The notes under the pieces are model-generated. The model was not told where the DNA came from. It saw only the letters and a program-made list of their open reading frames with translations, and did no database searches. Shown piece by piece: positions 8,721 to 16,861 of a stretch of DNA of 64,000 nucleotides. Source of the stretch: Pseudaeromonas sp038247115 (lineage in GTDB: Bacteria; Pseudomonadota; Gammaproteobacteria; Enterobacterales; Aeromonadaceae); contig JBBRVG010000004.1 of NCBI GenBank assembly GCA_038247115.1, positions 1-64,000 of the forward strand, written 5' to 3'. Position 1 is the first letter of the stretch. Each line of letters begins with the position of its first letter. Both the position numbers and the translations under genes were made by a program.

Positions 8721-9182
8721 ATGAAAATTGCACTGGCATCGGACCACGCCGGTTTTGCCTTGAAACAAGAGATCCAGGCCCTGCTACAAGCTCTGGGACA
8801 TGAGACCCTGGATTTTGGCGCTTACGATGACAATGCCTGTGATCTGCCGGACAGTGTCTATCCCGCTGCGCAAGCCGTGAGCAAGGGTCTGGTGGATCGC
8901 GGCATCTTCATTGATGGTGTCGGTTATGGCAGCGCCATGATTGCCAACAAACTATACGGTGTGTACGCCGCCGTTTGTCAGGATCCGCTCTGTGCCGAAC
9001 TGGCGCGTTCCCACTCCGACACCAATGTGCTGTGTCTGGGTGGCAAGATTATTGGCTCGGTACTGGCCCTGGAAATCGTTCGGGTCTGGATACGCACCGA
9101 GGCGCTGACTGACGACAAATACCGTCGCCGGGTCGCCAAGGTAGTCGCCATTAACGATCAGCACCTCAAACCACTCCTCTGA
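8721..9182 (+). CDS. RpiB/LacA/LacB family sugar-phosphate isomerase, atypical active site
   Basis: 153 residues with the RpiB fold signatures: SDHAGFALKQEI (His9), a nucleotide-like loop DGVGYGSAMIANK (65-77), and HSDTNVLCLGGK (His97 region). In classical RpiB the loop reads CGTGIG with a catalytic Cys; here that position is Asp65 and the following Thr is Val67. The protein is therefore unlikely to be a standard ribose-5-phosphate isomerase of the E. coli type. Relatives in this superfamily act on other sugar phosphates or unsaturated uronates (DhuI), so the substrate is open. AAAGGAG precedes the ATG; it lies 78 bp after cra. Confidence 0.85.
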   Translation: MKIALASDHAGFALKQEIQALLQALGHETLDFGAYDDNACDLPDSVYPAAQAVSKGLVDRGIFIDGVGYGSAMIANKLYGVYAAVCQDPLCAELARSHSDTNVLCLGGKIIGSVLALEIVRVWIRTEALTDDKYRRRVAKVVAINDQHLKPLL

Positions 9183-9198
9183 TACACCCCCAAAAATC

Positions 9199-9254
9199 CA
9201 CGGGCAGGTGACACCTGGAGCATAAGGTTATCGCTCAAGTGTCCGTTGCCCGTG
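9199..9254 (+). other. Long stem-loop downstream of the RpiB-family gene
   Basis: CACGGGCA (9199-9206) pairs with TGCCCGTG (9247-9254). Inside it GACAC pairs with GTGTC. There is no T-run, so it may be a processing/attenuation structure or weak terminator rather than a classical one. The rest of 9183-9596 holds no convincing gene, only the Cra site near its end. Confidence 0.45.
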
Positions 9255-9549
9255 CCGTTCCTGGTCATCTCATGCCAATCGATGACGTCACCGCTGTCTG
9301 GCTGCCATCGCATCTTGCGTCACCTGCGGATGCCGGACGCTATCCCGGCGCCATCCTTCATTCCCCATGGATCCAGAGTCGAGATCCAACCGCCAACAGC
9401 GGTAACCCATGTTGAAAACGTTGCCAGGCCGCTTGCGATCCAGCACAAATTTCAGCCAACCGATCCCGCTTTTTTCTGGCTGCTGACTCACAGAAGCATC
9501 ATTCACACCTTGTTACTGCCGCGGCAAATTCCTAGTGTACAACCACTGC

Positions 9550-9561
9550 TGAAACGATTCA
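9550..9561 (-). promoter_or_regulatory. Perfect Cra operator upstream of the DUF4432 gene
   Basis: TGAAACGATTCA is the exact reverse complement of the Cra consensus TGAATCGTTTCA. It lies 35 bp before the DUF4432 start codon. Confidence 0.85.
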
Positions 9562-9596
9562 TTAGTCAGCAAACAACCACTTAAGGAGCACCAGTC

Positions 9597-10817
9597 ATGT
9601 TAAAACCTCTTTCTGCCGCCATTCTGTTCGCCATCGGTTCCTTCTCGGTACAGGCTGCGGAATTCGTGTTGAGCGATGCCACCACCGGTAGCGATGTCGG
9701 TAACTGGAAAGTTAGCAGCGAATCTCTCGGCATCCAGAGCAAGACTCCCTTCACTCTGGAAAAACGTCGTCTGCACGGCGGCAAACAGGAAGGGGTCGAT
9801 GTGCTGTTGATCAACAACGGTGTCATGGAAATCACCCTAGTGCCGACCCGTGGCATGGGCATCTACCAGGTGACCAGTGGCGACCTGCGCCTGGGTTGGG
9901 ATTCTCCGGTCAAGGAGATCGTCAATCCGGCGAATATCGATCTGGAAAGCCGCAACGGCCTGGGCTGGCTGGATGGTTTCAACGAAATGATGGTGCGCTG
10001 TGGTTACGAATGGACCGGCCACCCCGGTGTGGATGACAACGGCCAACTGCTGAGCCTGCACGGCCGCGCCCAGAACACACCGGCTTCCACCGTCAAGGTG
10101 ATCATCGACGAGCAGCCACCCTACACCATCCATGTCCGCGGCCAGGTGGCCGAGCGCACCTTCAAGAAGACCAATCTGGTGACCTGGACCGAACTGAGCG
10201 TCGCCCCGGGCAGTAATCGCTTCGAACTGCACGACGAGCTGACGAACCTCGCCGACTACGAAGATGAATACCAGATCATCTATCACAGCAACTTCGGTAC
10301 TCCGCTGCTGGAAGAAGGGTCTGTATTTACCGCCGCGGCCACCGAGATTTCACCGTTCAATGACTACGCCAAGGCGGGTCTCAAGGATTGGCAAACTTAT
10401 CTGGCCCCGACCAAGGGCTATGACGAGATGGTGTTCAACCTGAAGCCGAAGGCCGATGCGGACGGCAACACCCTGGCGGTATTGCACAATAAATCGGGAG
10501 AAAAGGGCGTCGCCGTCGGCTACAACATCAAGCAACTGCCGGTCCTGACGCTGTGGAAGAATACCGACACCAAGCAACAGGGCTATGTCACCGGCATCGA
10601 GCCAGGCACCAGCTACGCCTACAACACCAAGTATCAACGTCCGCTGGGTCTGGTGCCGAAACTGCAACCGGGAGAGAGCCAACGCTTCGACTTGAGCTAT
10701 ACCCTGCTGCGTAGCAAGGCGGATACCGAACAGGCGCTGGCGGATGTGGCAAAAATCCAGGGTAAGGCGCCGGTCAAGCTGGTCAACAAACCACTGGTCG
10801 ACCTGAATAAAAAATAA
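9597..10817 (+). CDS. Secreted DUF4432 (aldose-epimerase-like) protein
   Basis: 406 residues with a signal peptide (cleavage after VQA, residue ~20). The mature part matches the DUF4432 / galactose-mutarotase-like beta-sandwich: EGVDVLLINNG, TLVPTRGMGIYQV, NGLGWLDGFNEMMVRCG, and LHDELTNLADYEDEYQIIYH with a metal/sugar-site His. Most DUF4432 proteins I know of lack a signal peptide, so export to the periplasm is notable. AAGGAG precedes ATG 9597. The perfect Cra operator upstream puts it in the fructose/central-carbon regulon; mutarotation or isomerisation of a periplasmic sugar is inferred. Confidence 0.75.
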   Translation: MLKPLSAAILFAIGSFSVQAAEFVLSDATTGSDVGNWKVSSESLGIQSKTPFTLEKRRLHGGKQEGVDVLLINNGVMEITLVPTRGMGIYQVTSGDLRLGWDSPVKEIVNPANIDLESRNGLGWLDGFNEMMVRCGYEWTGHPGVDDNGQLLSLHGRAQNTPASTVKVIIDEQPPYTIHVRGQVAERTFKKTNLVTWTELSVAPGSNRFELHDELTNLADYEDEYQIIYHSNFGTPLLEEGSVFTAAATEISPFNDYAKAGLKDWQTYLAPTKGYDEMVFNLKPKADADGNTLAVLHNKSGEKGVAVGYNIKQLPVLTLWKNTDTKQQGYVTGIEPGTSYAYNTKYQRPLGLVPKLQPGESQRFDLSYTLLRSKADTEQALADVAKIQGKAPVKLVNKPLVDLNKK

Positions 10818-10835
10818 TCGATAAACCAGTTGATC

Positions 10836-10873
10836 CACAGCAGCCCCACGGGGGCTGCTGTGTCAAAATTTTT
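10836..10873 (+). terminator. Strong terminator after the DUF4432 gene
   Basis: 12-bp perfect stem (CACAGCAGCCCC / GGGGCTGCTGTG) with a 3-nt ACG loop, followed by TCAAAATTTTT. Confidence 0.9.
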
Positions 10874-10946
10874 CATCAAAACATCTCAATATCTACCTGT
10901 TTCTGCTAGTCTTTTTTAAAACCACTAGCTGGGTAGCCATTCTGTT

Positions 10947-11390
10947 ATGCCGCTTTCGTTTACCCCGGATAATCAACTGCAGCACGGTTATTACCAGATC
11001 GAACGTCTGGGCACCCTGTTGCGTCTGTCGATCGCCGAAGGCATCAATCGGGAACTGGTGCTGCAATACCAAACGGACGTCGCTCGCCATGTGGAAGCCT
11101 TGCGCGGACAACGGTGGGGAGTACATCTGATAGTCAACGGGAATGTGCTGATGACACCCGAGGCCGCCGAAGCCCTGATTGGTATTACCCGTAGCCATAA
11201 GCCACTGGGACGCTGCGGCACCGCCATCGAACTGCGCCATGCCTCCGTCTGTGGCCTGCTCAAAGCCTTTTGGGGCAACATCTACCAGGCATCCGGCATT
11301 CCTTATGCCTTCTTCGAGAGCAGTGCCGAAGCCGAGGAGTGGCTACAGCAGCAGATTGCCAGCGAGCAACACCGGTTATCAAAAGAGTAA
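10947..11390 (+). CDS. STAS/SpoIIAA-like hypothetical protein (paralogue of 21700-22170)
   Basis: 147 residues, cytoplasmic, no signal. Alternating beta/alpha pattern: LGTLLRLSIAEGINRELVLQY, WGVHLIVNG, TPEAAEALIGITRSH, CGTAIEL, GLLKAFWGNIYQASGIPYAFF, SSAEAEEWL. The same order (LGNVCISI, AHVVDMEGW, TPESTELMREGIAW, CTVLVMA, KNIFLKIN, NHKQAIELL) recurs in the protein at 21700. The topology resembles a SpoIIAA/STAS_2-like domain (PF11964-type); this is inference from pattern only. It follows the DUF4432 terminator, so it has its own promoter. Confidence 0.65.
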   Translation: MPLSFTPDNQLQHGYYQIERLGTLLRLSIAEGINRELVLQYQTDVARHVEALRGQRWGVHLIVNGNVLMTPEAAEALIGITRSHKPLGRCGTAIELRHASVCGLLKAFWGNIYQASGIPYAFFESSAEAEEWLQQQIASEQHRLSKE

Positions 11391-11404
11391 GAACGCCTCG
11401 CGCT

Positions 11405-11848
11405 CTAATTGCATAATCCCATCAGGTGACGGGCAAAGTCCCGGGTGGCAGCACTATCCAGCGAGCCATCGGCTCGTTTGGTGGTGCGCAAGTACTGATA
11501 CAGCGCCACCAGCAACTTCAAGGCTTTCTCGTTGGAGAGTGGTGTGCCCGGATCCAGCTGCTCCAACGCCAGCATCAGGGCCTCTTCCAGCGCCTGCATA
11601 TCGACCACTTCGGCCTGACGGTACTGGAAGCCGTGACCGGTGGCCAGCCACTCCAGCGAACAGTTAGCCTGACGGGCAATCTGGTTAGCGCGGGAGAGGG
11701 TCGGCTCACTGCCATTGAGATACTTGCGGATCATCGCCTCCGACAGGCCGACCCGCCGGGAGAATGCCGACACGCTCTCGCCAGCAATCAGTTGCCGCAA
11801 GCGGTCGGCAAAGCTGGTTTCTGGTTCTGATTGGCAATCTGACATCAT
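11405..11848 (-). CDS. XRE-family HTH transcriptional regulator
   Basis: 147 residues from ATG 11848 (GGGAG just upstream; ATG 11845 also possible). An N-terminal HTH_3 domain (~12-70: FADRLRQLIAGESVSAFSRR, VGLSEAMIRKYLNGSEPTLS) is followed by an alpha-helical tail (MQALEEALMLALEQL...LVALYQYLRTTKR). It resembles phage-repressor-derived chromosomal regulators lacking a peptidase domain. It is divergent from the aldo/keto reductase, with a perfect palindrome in the shared 110-bp promoter region that is probably its operator, so autoregulation and control of the AKR-GlcG pair are inferred. Confidence 0.8.
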   Translation of the reverse strand: MMSDCQSEPETSFADRLRQLIAGESVSAFSRRVGLSEAMIRKYLNGSEPTLSRANQIARQANCSLEWLATGHGFQYRQAEVVDMQALEEALMLALEQLDPGTPLSNEKALKLLVALYQYLRTTKRADGSLDSAATRDFARHLMGLCN

Positions 11849-11870
11849 GTCTCCCGTCATTGGTTTGAAA

Positions 11871-11912
11871 TCTCGTACTTTAGTATTGCTTTCTCGTACC
11901 AAGGTACGAGAA
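11871..11912. promoter_or_regulatory. Probable XRE operator: palindrome plus half-site
   Basis: 10-2-10 perfect inverted repeat at 11891-11912 (arms TTCTCGTACC and GGTACGAGAA). A second TCTCGTAC half-site at 11871-11878 lies exactly 21 bp from the equivalent bases. It is placed between divergent start codons 11848 and 11960. Confidence 0.8.
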
Positions 11913-11959
11913 TATGCGGCCTGCGCTAGTTTAGCAAATTCATCATCGAGGAGCGGATT

Positions 11960-12934
11960 ATGTCGAACGCATTTGTGCTGCAACAGCGGCTGCCCAGTAG
12001 CAGCCGCCTGGTGTTCGGGTGCATGGGATTAGGCGGCAGCTGGGACCAGCAGCCGGTGACCGAGGCCCACATTGCCCACGCCCAGGCAGCCGTCGAAGCG
12101 GCGCTGGATATAGGTATCACCCTGTTTGACCATGCCGATATCTACACGCTAGGCAAGGCCGAGCAGGTCTTCGGCACCCTGCTCAAGCGCGATCCCTCGT
12201 TGCGGGATCGCATCCTGCTGCAATCAAAATGCGGCATCCGCTTCGGCGATGAACAGGGCCCCAAGCGTTACGATCTCTCCCGGGATTATCTGCTGCAGAG
12301 TGTGGATGGCATCCTCTCCCGACTCGGCGTCGACTATCTGGACACACTGCTGCTACACCGTCCGGATCCGCTGATGGACCCGGCAGAAGTAGCCGAAGCC
12401 TGGTTACAGCTGAAGCAGAGTGGCAAGGTGCGGCATCTCGGGGTCTCCAATATGCACAGTGGCCAGATGGCGCTGTTGCAACGGGAACTGCCCGAGCCGC
12501 TGATCGCCAACCAGTTGGAGATGAGCCTGCTCAAGCATGACTGGATCGACAACGGCACCTGCTTCAATGACGACCAGGGCAAGGGAGCCCGTGCCTGGGG
12601 CGACACACTAGAGTATTGCCGTCAACACCAGGTCCAGATCCAGGCCTGGGGCTCGCTCGGCAAAGGCTGGTTTGGCGGCGCCGCACCCCAGGATGCGCCC
12701 CCGGCGGTCCATGCCACCGCCGCCCTGGTGCAGCAGCTGGCCCGGCAGCATGGGGTCCCCACCGAGAGCCTAGTGTTGGCCTGGCTGATGCAACATCCGG
12801 CAGGCATTCAGCCCGTGATCGGCACCAGTCATCCGGAGCGGATCCGCGCCTGTGGCGCCGCCGAGAGCGTCCAGCTCAGCCGCGGTGACTGGTATCAGTT
12901 GTACGTCACCATGCGCGGTCGGGAATTACCATGA
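11960..12934 (+). CDS. Aldo/keto reductase
   Basis: 324-residue NADPH-dependent oxidoreductase of the AKR superfamily (YdhF-like). The catalytic tetrad is visible: Asp57 (LFDHADIY), Tyr62, Lys90 (QSKCGI) and His133 (LLLHRPDP). The C-terminal PVIGTSHPERI cofactor motif is present. The substrate is not predictable. It overlaps the next gene by ATGA (12931-12934), so the two are co-translated, and it is divergent from the XRE regulator that probably controls it. Confidence 0.9.
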   Translation: MSNAFVLQQRLPSSSRLVFGCMGLGGSWDQQPVTEAHIAHAQAAVEAALDIGITLFDHADIYTLGKAEQVFGTLLKRDPSLRDRILLQSKCGIRFGDEQGPKRYDLSRDYLLQSVDGILSRLGVDYLDTLLLHRPDPLMDPAEVAEAWLQLKQSGKVRHLGVSNMHSGQMALLQRELPEPLIANQLEMSLLKHDWIDNGTCFNDDQGKGARAWGDTLEYCRQHQVQIQAWGSLGKGWFGGAAPQDAPPAVHATAALVQQLARQHGVPTESLVLAWLMQHPAGIQPVIGTSHPERIRACGAAESVQLSRGDWYQLYVTMRGRELP

Positions 12935-13359
12935 CCTTCGACCATTCAGAGTTGTACGGGGTGCTTAGCTCCCGGCTGGATCGCCAAATCGCCGCCGCCG
13001 CGCCAATTGCGCTGGCGATCTGCGATAGCCACGGCGAGCTGCTCTATTTTATCCGCCAGCCTGGAGTCGGCCTGCACAGTGGTGTACTGGCGCAGAACAA
13101 GGGCTATACAGCAGCGCGGGATCGGCAAGCCACCCGGGATCTGGGCAACTGGAGTCGGGAGTCCGGCCGCGCCTTGTCCTACTGGAGCGATCCGCGCTTC
13201 ACCGGCTTTGCCGGTGGCGTGCCGCTCTGGCATGAGGGCGTCGTCATCGGAGCCGTCGGCGTCAGTGGCCTGAGCGAAGAGGAGGATCACCTCCTTGCCA
13301 CCGAGCTGGGTCAGCACCTGATCCGCATCACGGAAGAGGCTAACCAGGGAAGATCCTGA
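12931..13359 (+). CDS. GlcG/HbpS-family (PF03928) protein
   Basis: 142 residues with the GlcG/HbpS/PduO-C pattern: IALAICDSHGELLYFIRQPG, KGYTAARDRQATRDLG, FAGGVPLWHEGVVIGAVGVSG, EEDHLLATELGQ. The family binds heme or corrinoid in some members; its role here is unknown. The start codon overlaps the aldo/keto reductase stop, implying a shared substrate or stress response. No signal peptide is present. Confidence 0.78.
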   Translation: MTFDHSELYGVLSSRLDRQIAAAAPIALAICDSHGELLYFIRQPGVGLHSGVLAQNKGYTAARDRQATRDLGNWSRESGRALSYWSDPRFTGFAGGVPLWHEGVVIGAVGVSGLSEEEDHLLATELGQHLIRITEEANQGRS

Positions 13360-13435
13360 TGTTGGAGCCAGCGGATTTTTGGTCGCCTCCACACCATCAT
13401 GATGATTCACCGCTCATGGCTGGAACATCGCCATG

Positions 13436-13472
13436 AAAAAAAAGCCCCTCAGTGGGAACACTGCGGGGCTTT
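13436..13472 (-). terminator. Terminator of the 1084-aa lipoprotein gene
   Basis: Two stacked stems (AAAGCCCC/GGGGCTTT and CAGTG/CACTG) around a GGAA loop. Eight A on the + strand give an eight-T tail for minus-strand transcription. A short TTT tail may serve the + strand gene ending at 13359. Confidence 0.88.
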
Positions 13473-13494
13473 GTGCATCTCCAGACCTCAGGAA

Positions 13495-16400
13495 CTAGCG
13501 GTATTCACCGGCTTCTATGAGGGTGCGCAGGGCATTCTTGCTCTGCAACATCGGGAAGCTGATGGACTGATCCGGCTCGGCAAATTGCAAGGTTCCCAGC
13601 GTTGTCCGGTAATTGGCCCGCACCGGGGTCACGGTCGCGGCCACACCATTCACAGTCACACTGTTATTGCTTCGATCCTGCACAATCACCAGCTGGGTGT
13701 CATTCGCGATCGAGTGCGTCACCCCGATCTTGCTGCTGTCGCTGGCGGTCAGCTCCATAGCCAGATTCAGTGTGGCATCGAGTCCGGTTGCATGGAGGGT
13801 ATAGGTATCGACCTGCCCCACCCGGCTGAAATCGACATCCAGGCTGGCGTCCTGCTCAAACGGCAACACGGCAGCAAACTGTGTCCAGCTGTCAGGTACC
13901 GATGGATTAAGATTCAAGGTGCCGGCGATCAAGTTCGGGCGGAAGCCGACATAATCCTGATAGCCATTGCGGTTGTACTCCGCCACCGACCAGGCCTGGG
14001 TGTAGGTGCCGCCCCCCGTGGTGACCTTGCCGTTCTTGTCCGGGAACGCATCCAGGACCTCACTCATGGTGCCGCGATAGCCGAGATTGAGGATCTGATC
14101 GCCCAGGTTTTTACTCAACTGGTAGGCCAGATCCGTCTCCCCGAAACGCGTCAGGCTGGTGACGGTGAAACCGGCATTCCAACCCCAGATGGTGCCATTG
14201 TGGTAGGCCGCATCCTTGGCATACTCACTGCGGCCATCATGGTACGGATGAAAGTACTCATGGTGCTGTGACAGCGAGGTGATCCCCCAGGGGAATAGCA
14301 GCTCTGACACGGCATTATGGGTCACCCGTGCGCCAATAGCGTCGTCGATCAGATCCCCATCCAGCGGTACGCTGATCGCCATCAGCTGATTCGGCCGCAC
14401 CTTGGTATCCGCCGAGCCATCACTGCGCAAACGGTCGGCCATGATGCTGGCATCGGCATTCCAGAACTTGGCGATAAACGAGGTGCGCGCCTGATTCTGC
14501 AGCGTGCGCCAGCGAGTCGCGTCTGCCGTGGCCCCGGTCATGTCTGCCAGCTCGGCAGCGACTTGCAGCGAGTTGATCCACAACGCCTGAATATCTACCG
14601 CCCGACTCCCACGAGCCGACCAGGGCAGATCACCATCGATACGGGCGTCCATCCAGGTATCCGCATCGTCATGGGTCAGCAGGCCATCGGCATCGACATA
14701 GTTGGCCAGGGCTCCTTCCAGATAGGTTTTCACCGTGGGATAGATGCTGGCGGCATAGGCGGTATCACCGGTGTAACGGAGATACTCGCCGATTTCCCGC
14801 ACCATCCAGGGAGTGCCGTCCGTGGTGTTGTAGATGATGTTATCCAGGCTGGTCACCCGATTCGGTACCCGGCCGTAATCGATACTGGTTGTGCTGGTAT
14901 TTTGCAGTTTGGCGAAGCTGTTGATGATCGCTTTAGCCTCGGTGAAATCACCATTGACGAGCGTGATCCCCGGCAACGAAATAAAGGTATCGCGGCCCCA
15001 GTTATCCTTGAACCAGGACAAACCAGCCCAGATACCATCGCCGAACTCTGTGGTCACCAATTGGTAACCGGCCAACTTAGCCCATAACAGGGCACGGTTA
15101 TAGTCGGTATCACTGGTCCACAGGAAGCTGCGGGTCAGACGATCGTATATCGTCTGCTGATGCAGCAGGCGGGCATTGTCGGCGACCAGATTGCCGGCGG
15201 CAGTGGCCGCTTCGTCGGCATTGAAACCGAAGGCGACATAAACCGTCACATCACTGACCGCGTTCTGAGTGGTCAACAACGGCTTGACGTTGGCACCATC
15301 GAGTTGCACCAGGCTGCCCAGTTGCGGCATATCGGCCAGTGTGGCTTCCTTGAAGCTCACCGGCTGATCCGCGGCTATGGCCACAAAGGCGGGCGTATCA
15401 TCGCTGCGCAGGCTCTCGGCCACCGCATACACAACCACACCCTGGTCACTGCGCTCCACTGTACTGCCTTTGAGCTTCAGGTTCAGCTGCGGCACTATGC
15501 CGAGCTTCGCCGCCTTGTCACTGTGGAGATGCAACGCCACGGCCCTGTGCCCCGCCAACAGACTCAAGTCGTCGAGACTGCCATTGCTGTAGAGCGTCTG
15601 GCTACCATAAGGCTGGATCAGGCTGCGAACCGCAGCGGTGCGATCATTGATGTTGCCATCGACCAGCGAGGCAAAGGTACCGACAATCCAGCCGCTCTTC
15701 AGATGGTACTTGCCGCCCCCGGAGAAGACTCCGGTTTGCCCGTCATAGTAGCCATCCAGATTATCGCCAAACACATAGTTCATGGGCTGGGTATCGGTGA
15801 TCGCCATGGTACTGAACAGGACGTCCGGCTCCGGGATCTCGCCACCACGGCCAGCCAGAGTGACTCTGGCAGGGGTATTACCGCTCAGGCTCAGATCGAG
15901 CAGCGGGCGATCCGGGATCACATCACTATTATCCCCACCTTGGGTCACCGTCAGCGGGTGGCCCAACGTGGTGTCTTCAGGCACCACGAAGGTGAAGGTA
16001 TAGAGCCCGGCCTGCGCGACCACCAATTGCAGGTTATTTCCCATCCCCGTATGGGACTCCAAGCCCAACGCCTTATCCAGGGTGACCGCCGTCAGGCCGC
16101 TTGTACTGCCGGTGAAAGCAAACGGCTCCGACCAATTGGCATCCCCCAGCTTGAATTCATGGGTACCGACACTCAGGTTCAAAACCGCGGTATAGGTTCT
16201 ATCTCCCTGATAGATCAGTTGATCCGTCGTTCCCCAGCTGTTGAAACTGCCGCGCACATAGAGGTTGGTATCGTAGGGCGGCGCATCCAGGGTTACCGTC
16301 AGTGAATGGGGATCGGCGGTATTCTCCGGCACGGTAAACGTAAAGTGGTAATACCCAGCCTGGGTGACCACCAGCCGCATGTCATTGCCCATGCCGGAGG

Positions 16401-16749
16401 CATGAACCAGAGGCAGAGGGCTCTCCAGCTTAACCTCGGTGGCATTGCTGCTATCACCGGAGAAGGTCCAGTCGGCGCTCCATTCCGCATCCGAAATCTT
16501 GAAGCTATAGCTGTCAGCCGCCAGATAGGTGCTGACCTCGTAACGGCGTTGGCCTTGATAGACCAGCACAGCGCTGGTGTCCCAGTTATTGAAGCCGCCG
16601 CGCAGATATAACGCCGTATCGTAGGGTGCCGTATCTGCAGGGGGTGGCGTTGGCTGGCTGGAGTCCTCGCTACTGGAGTTGCAGCCGCCCAATAGGGCGG
16701 CGCAGGCGAGTAGTGGTATCCACGCCTTGAGCCATTTCATTCCAAACAT
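13495..16749 (-). CDS. Lipoprotein glycogen-debranching-like glycosidase (GH133-type core) with two binding-like modules
   Basis: 1084 residues. Lipobox LLGGC gives an acylated Cys23. Two tandem beta-sandwich modules (~40-150 and ~155-270) share LYLRGGFNNW / LYVRGSFNSW, YQG-R-Y, FKISDAEWS / FKLGDANWS and GMGN-LVV-QAG; they look like pullulanase/CBM-type starch-binding modules. A linker domain (~280-520) is followed by an (alpha/alpha)6 core (~530-950) with NWGRDTFISLPG, TDGTPWM, DDADTWMDAR and SEVLDAFPD, matching amylo-alpha-1,6-glucosidase C-terminal domains. Surface or periplasmic alpha-glucan debranching is inferred. ATG 16749 has AAGGA upstream. It is 112 bp from a sister lipoprotein gene with its own terminator. 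Confidence 0.8.
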   Translation of the reverse strand: MFGMKWLKAWIPLLACAALLGGCNSSSEDSSQPTPPPADTAPYDTALYLRGGFNNWDTSAVLVYQGQRRYEVSTYLAADSYSFKISDAEWSADWTFSGDSSNATEVKLESPLPLVHASGMGNDMRLVVTQAGYYHFTFTVPENTADPHSLTVTLDAPPYDTNLYVRGSFNSWGTTDQLIYQGDRTYTAVLNLSVGTHEFKLGDANWSEPFAFTGSTSGLTAVTLDKALGLESHTGMGNNLQLVVAQAGLYTFTFVVPEDTTLGHPLTVTQGGDNSDVIPDRPLLDLSLSGNTPARVTLAGRGGEIPEPDVLFSTMAITDTQPMNYVFGDNLDGYYDGQTGVFSGGGKYHLKSGWIVGTFASLVDGNINDRTAAVRSLIQPYGSQTLYSNGSLDDLSLLAGHRAVALHLHSDKAAKLGIVPQLNLKLKGSTVERSDQGVVVYAVAESLRSDDTPAFVAIAADQPVSFKEATLADMPQLGSLVQLDGANVKPLLTTQNAVSDVTVYVAFGFNADEAATAAGNLVADNARLLHQQTIYDRLTRSFLWTSDTDYNRALLWAKLAGYQLVTTEFGDGIWAGLSWFKDNWGRDTFISLPGITLVNGDFTEAKAIINSFAKLQNTSTTSIDYGRVPNRVTSLDNIIYNTTDGTPWMVREIGEYLRYTGDTAYAASIYPTVKTYLEGALANYVDADGLLTHDDADTWMDARIDGDLPWSARGSRAVDIQALWINSLQVAAELADMTGATADATRWRTLQNQARTSFIAKFWNADASIMADRLRSDGSADTKVRPNQLMAISVPLDGDLIDDAIGARVTHNAVSELLFPWGITSLSQHHEYFHPYHDGRSEYAKDAAYHNGTIWGWNAGFTVTSLTRFGETDLAYQLSKNLGDQILNLGYRGTMSEVLDAFPDKNGKVTTGGGTYTQAWSVAEYNRNGYQDYVGFRPNLIAGTLNLNPSVPDSWTQFAAVLPFEQDASLDVDFSRVGQVDTYTLHATGLDATLNLAMELTASDSSKIGVTHSIANDTQLVIVQDRSNNSVTVNGVAATVTPVRANYRTTLGTLQFAEPDQSISFPMLQSKNALRTLIEAGEYR

Positions 16750-16796
16750 GGTGGGTCGTCCTTCTCGTTATAGAGTTAATCCCGCTCCTGGTTGAC

Positions 16797-16824
16797 AAAA
16801 AAGCGGCCACATCCCGGTGGCCGC
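16797..16824 (-). terminator. Terminator of the 1108-aa lipoprotein gene
   Basis: 8-bp minus-strand stem GCGGCCAC/GTGGCCGC with a 6-nt loop followed by six T, 38 bp after the stop at 16862. Confidence 0.9.
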
Positions 16825-16861
16825 CCAGTACGTCTCGACAAGAAATCCCTCAGGCGACCGC

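Noticed and set aside
9246..9584. 112-codon frame before the DUF4432 gene
   Set aside because: Lacks a ribosome site and domain pattern, and overlaps the Cra operator; treated as non-coding.
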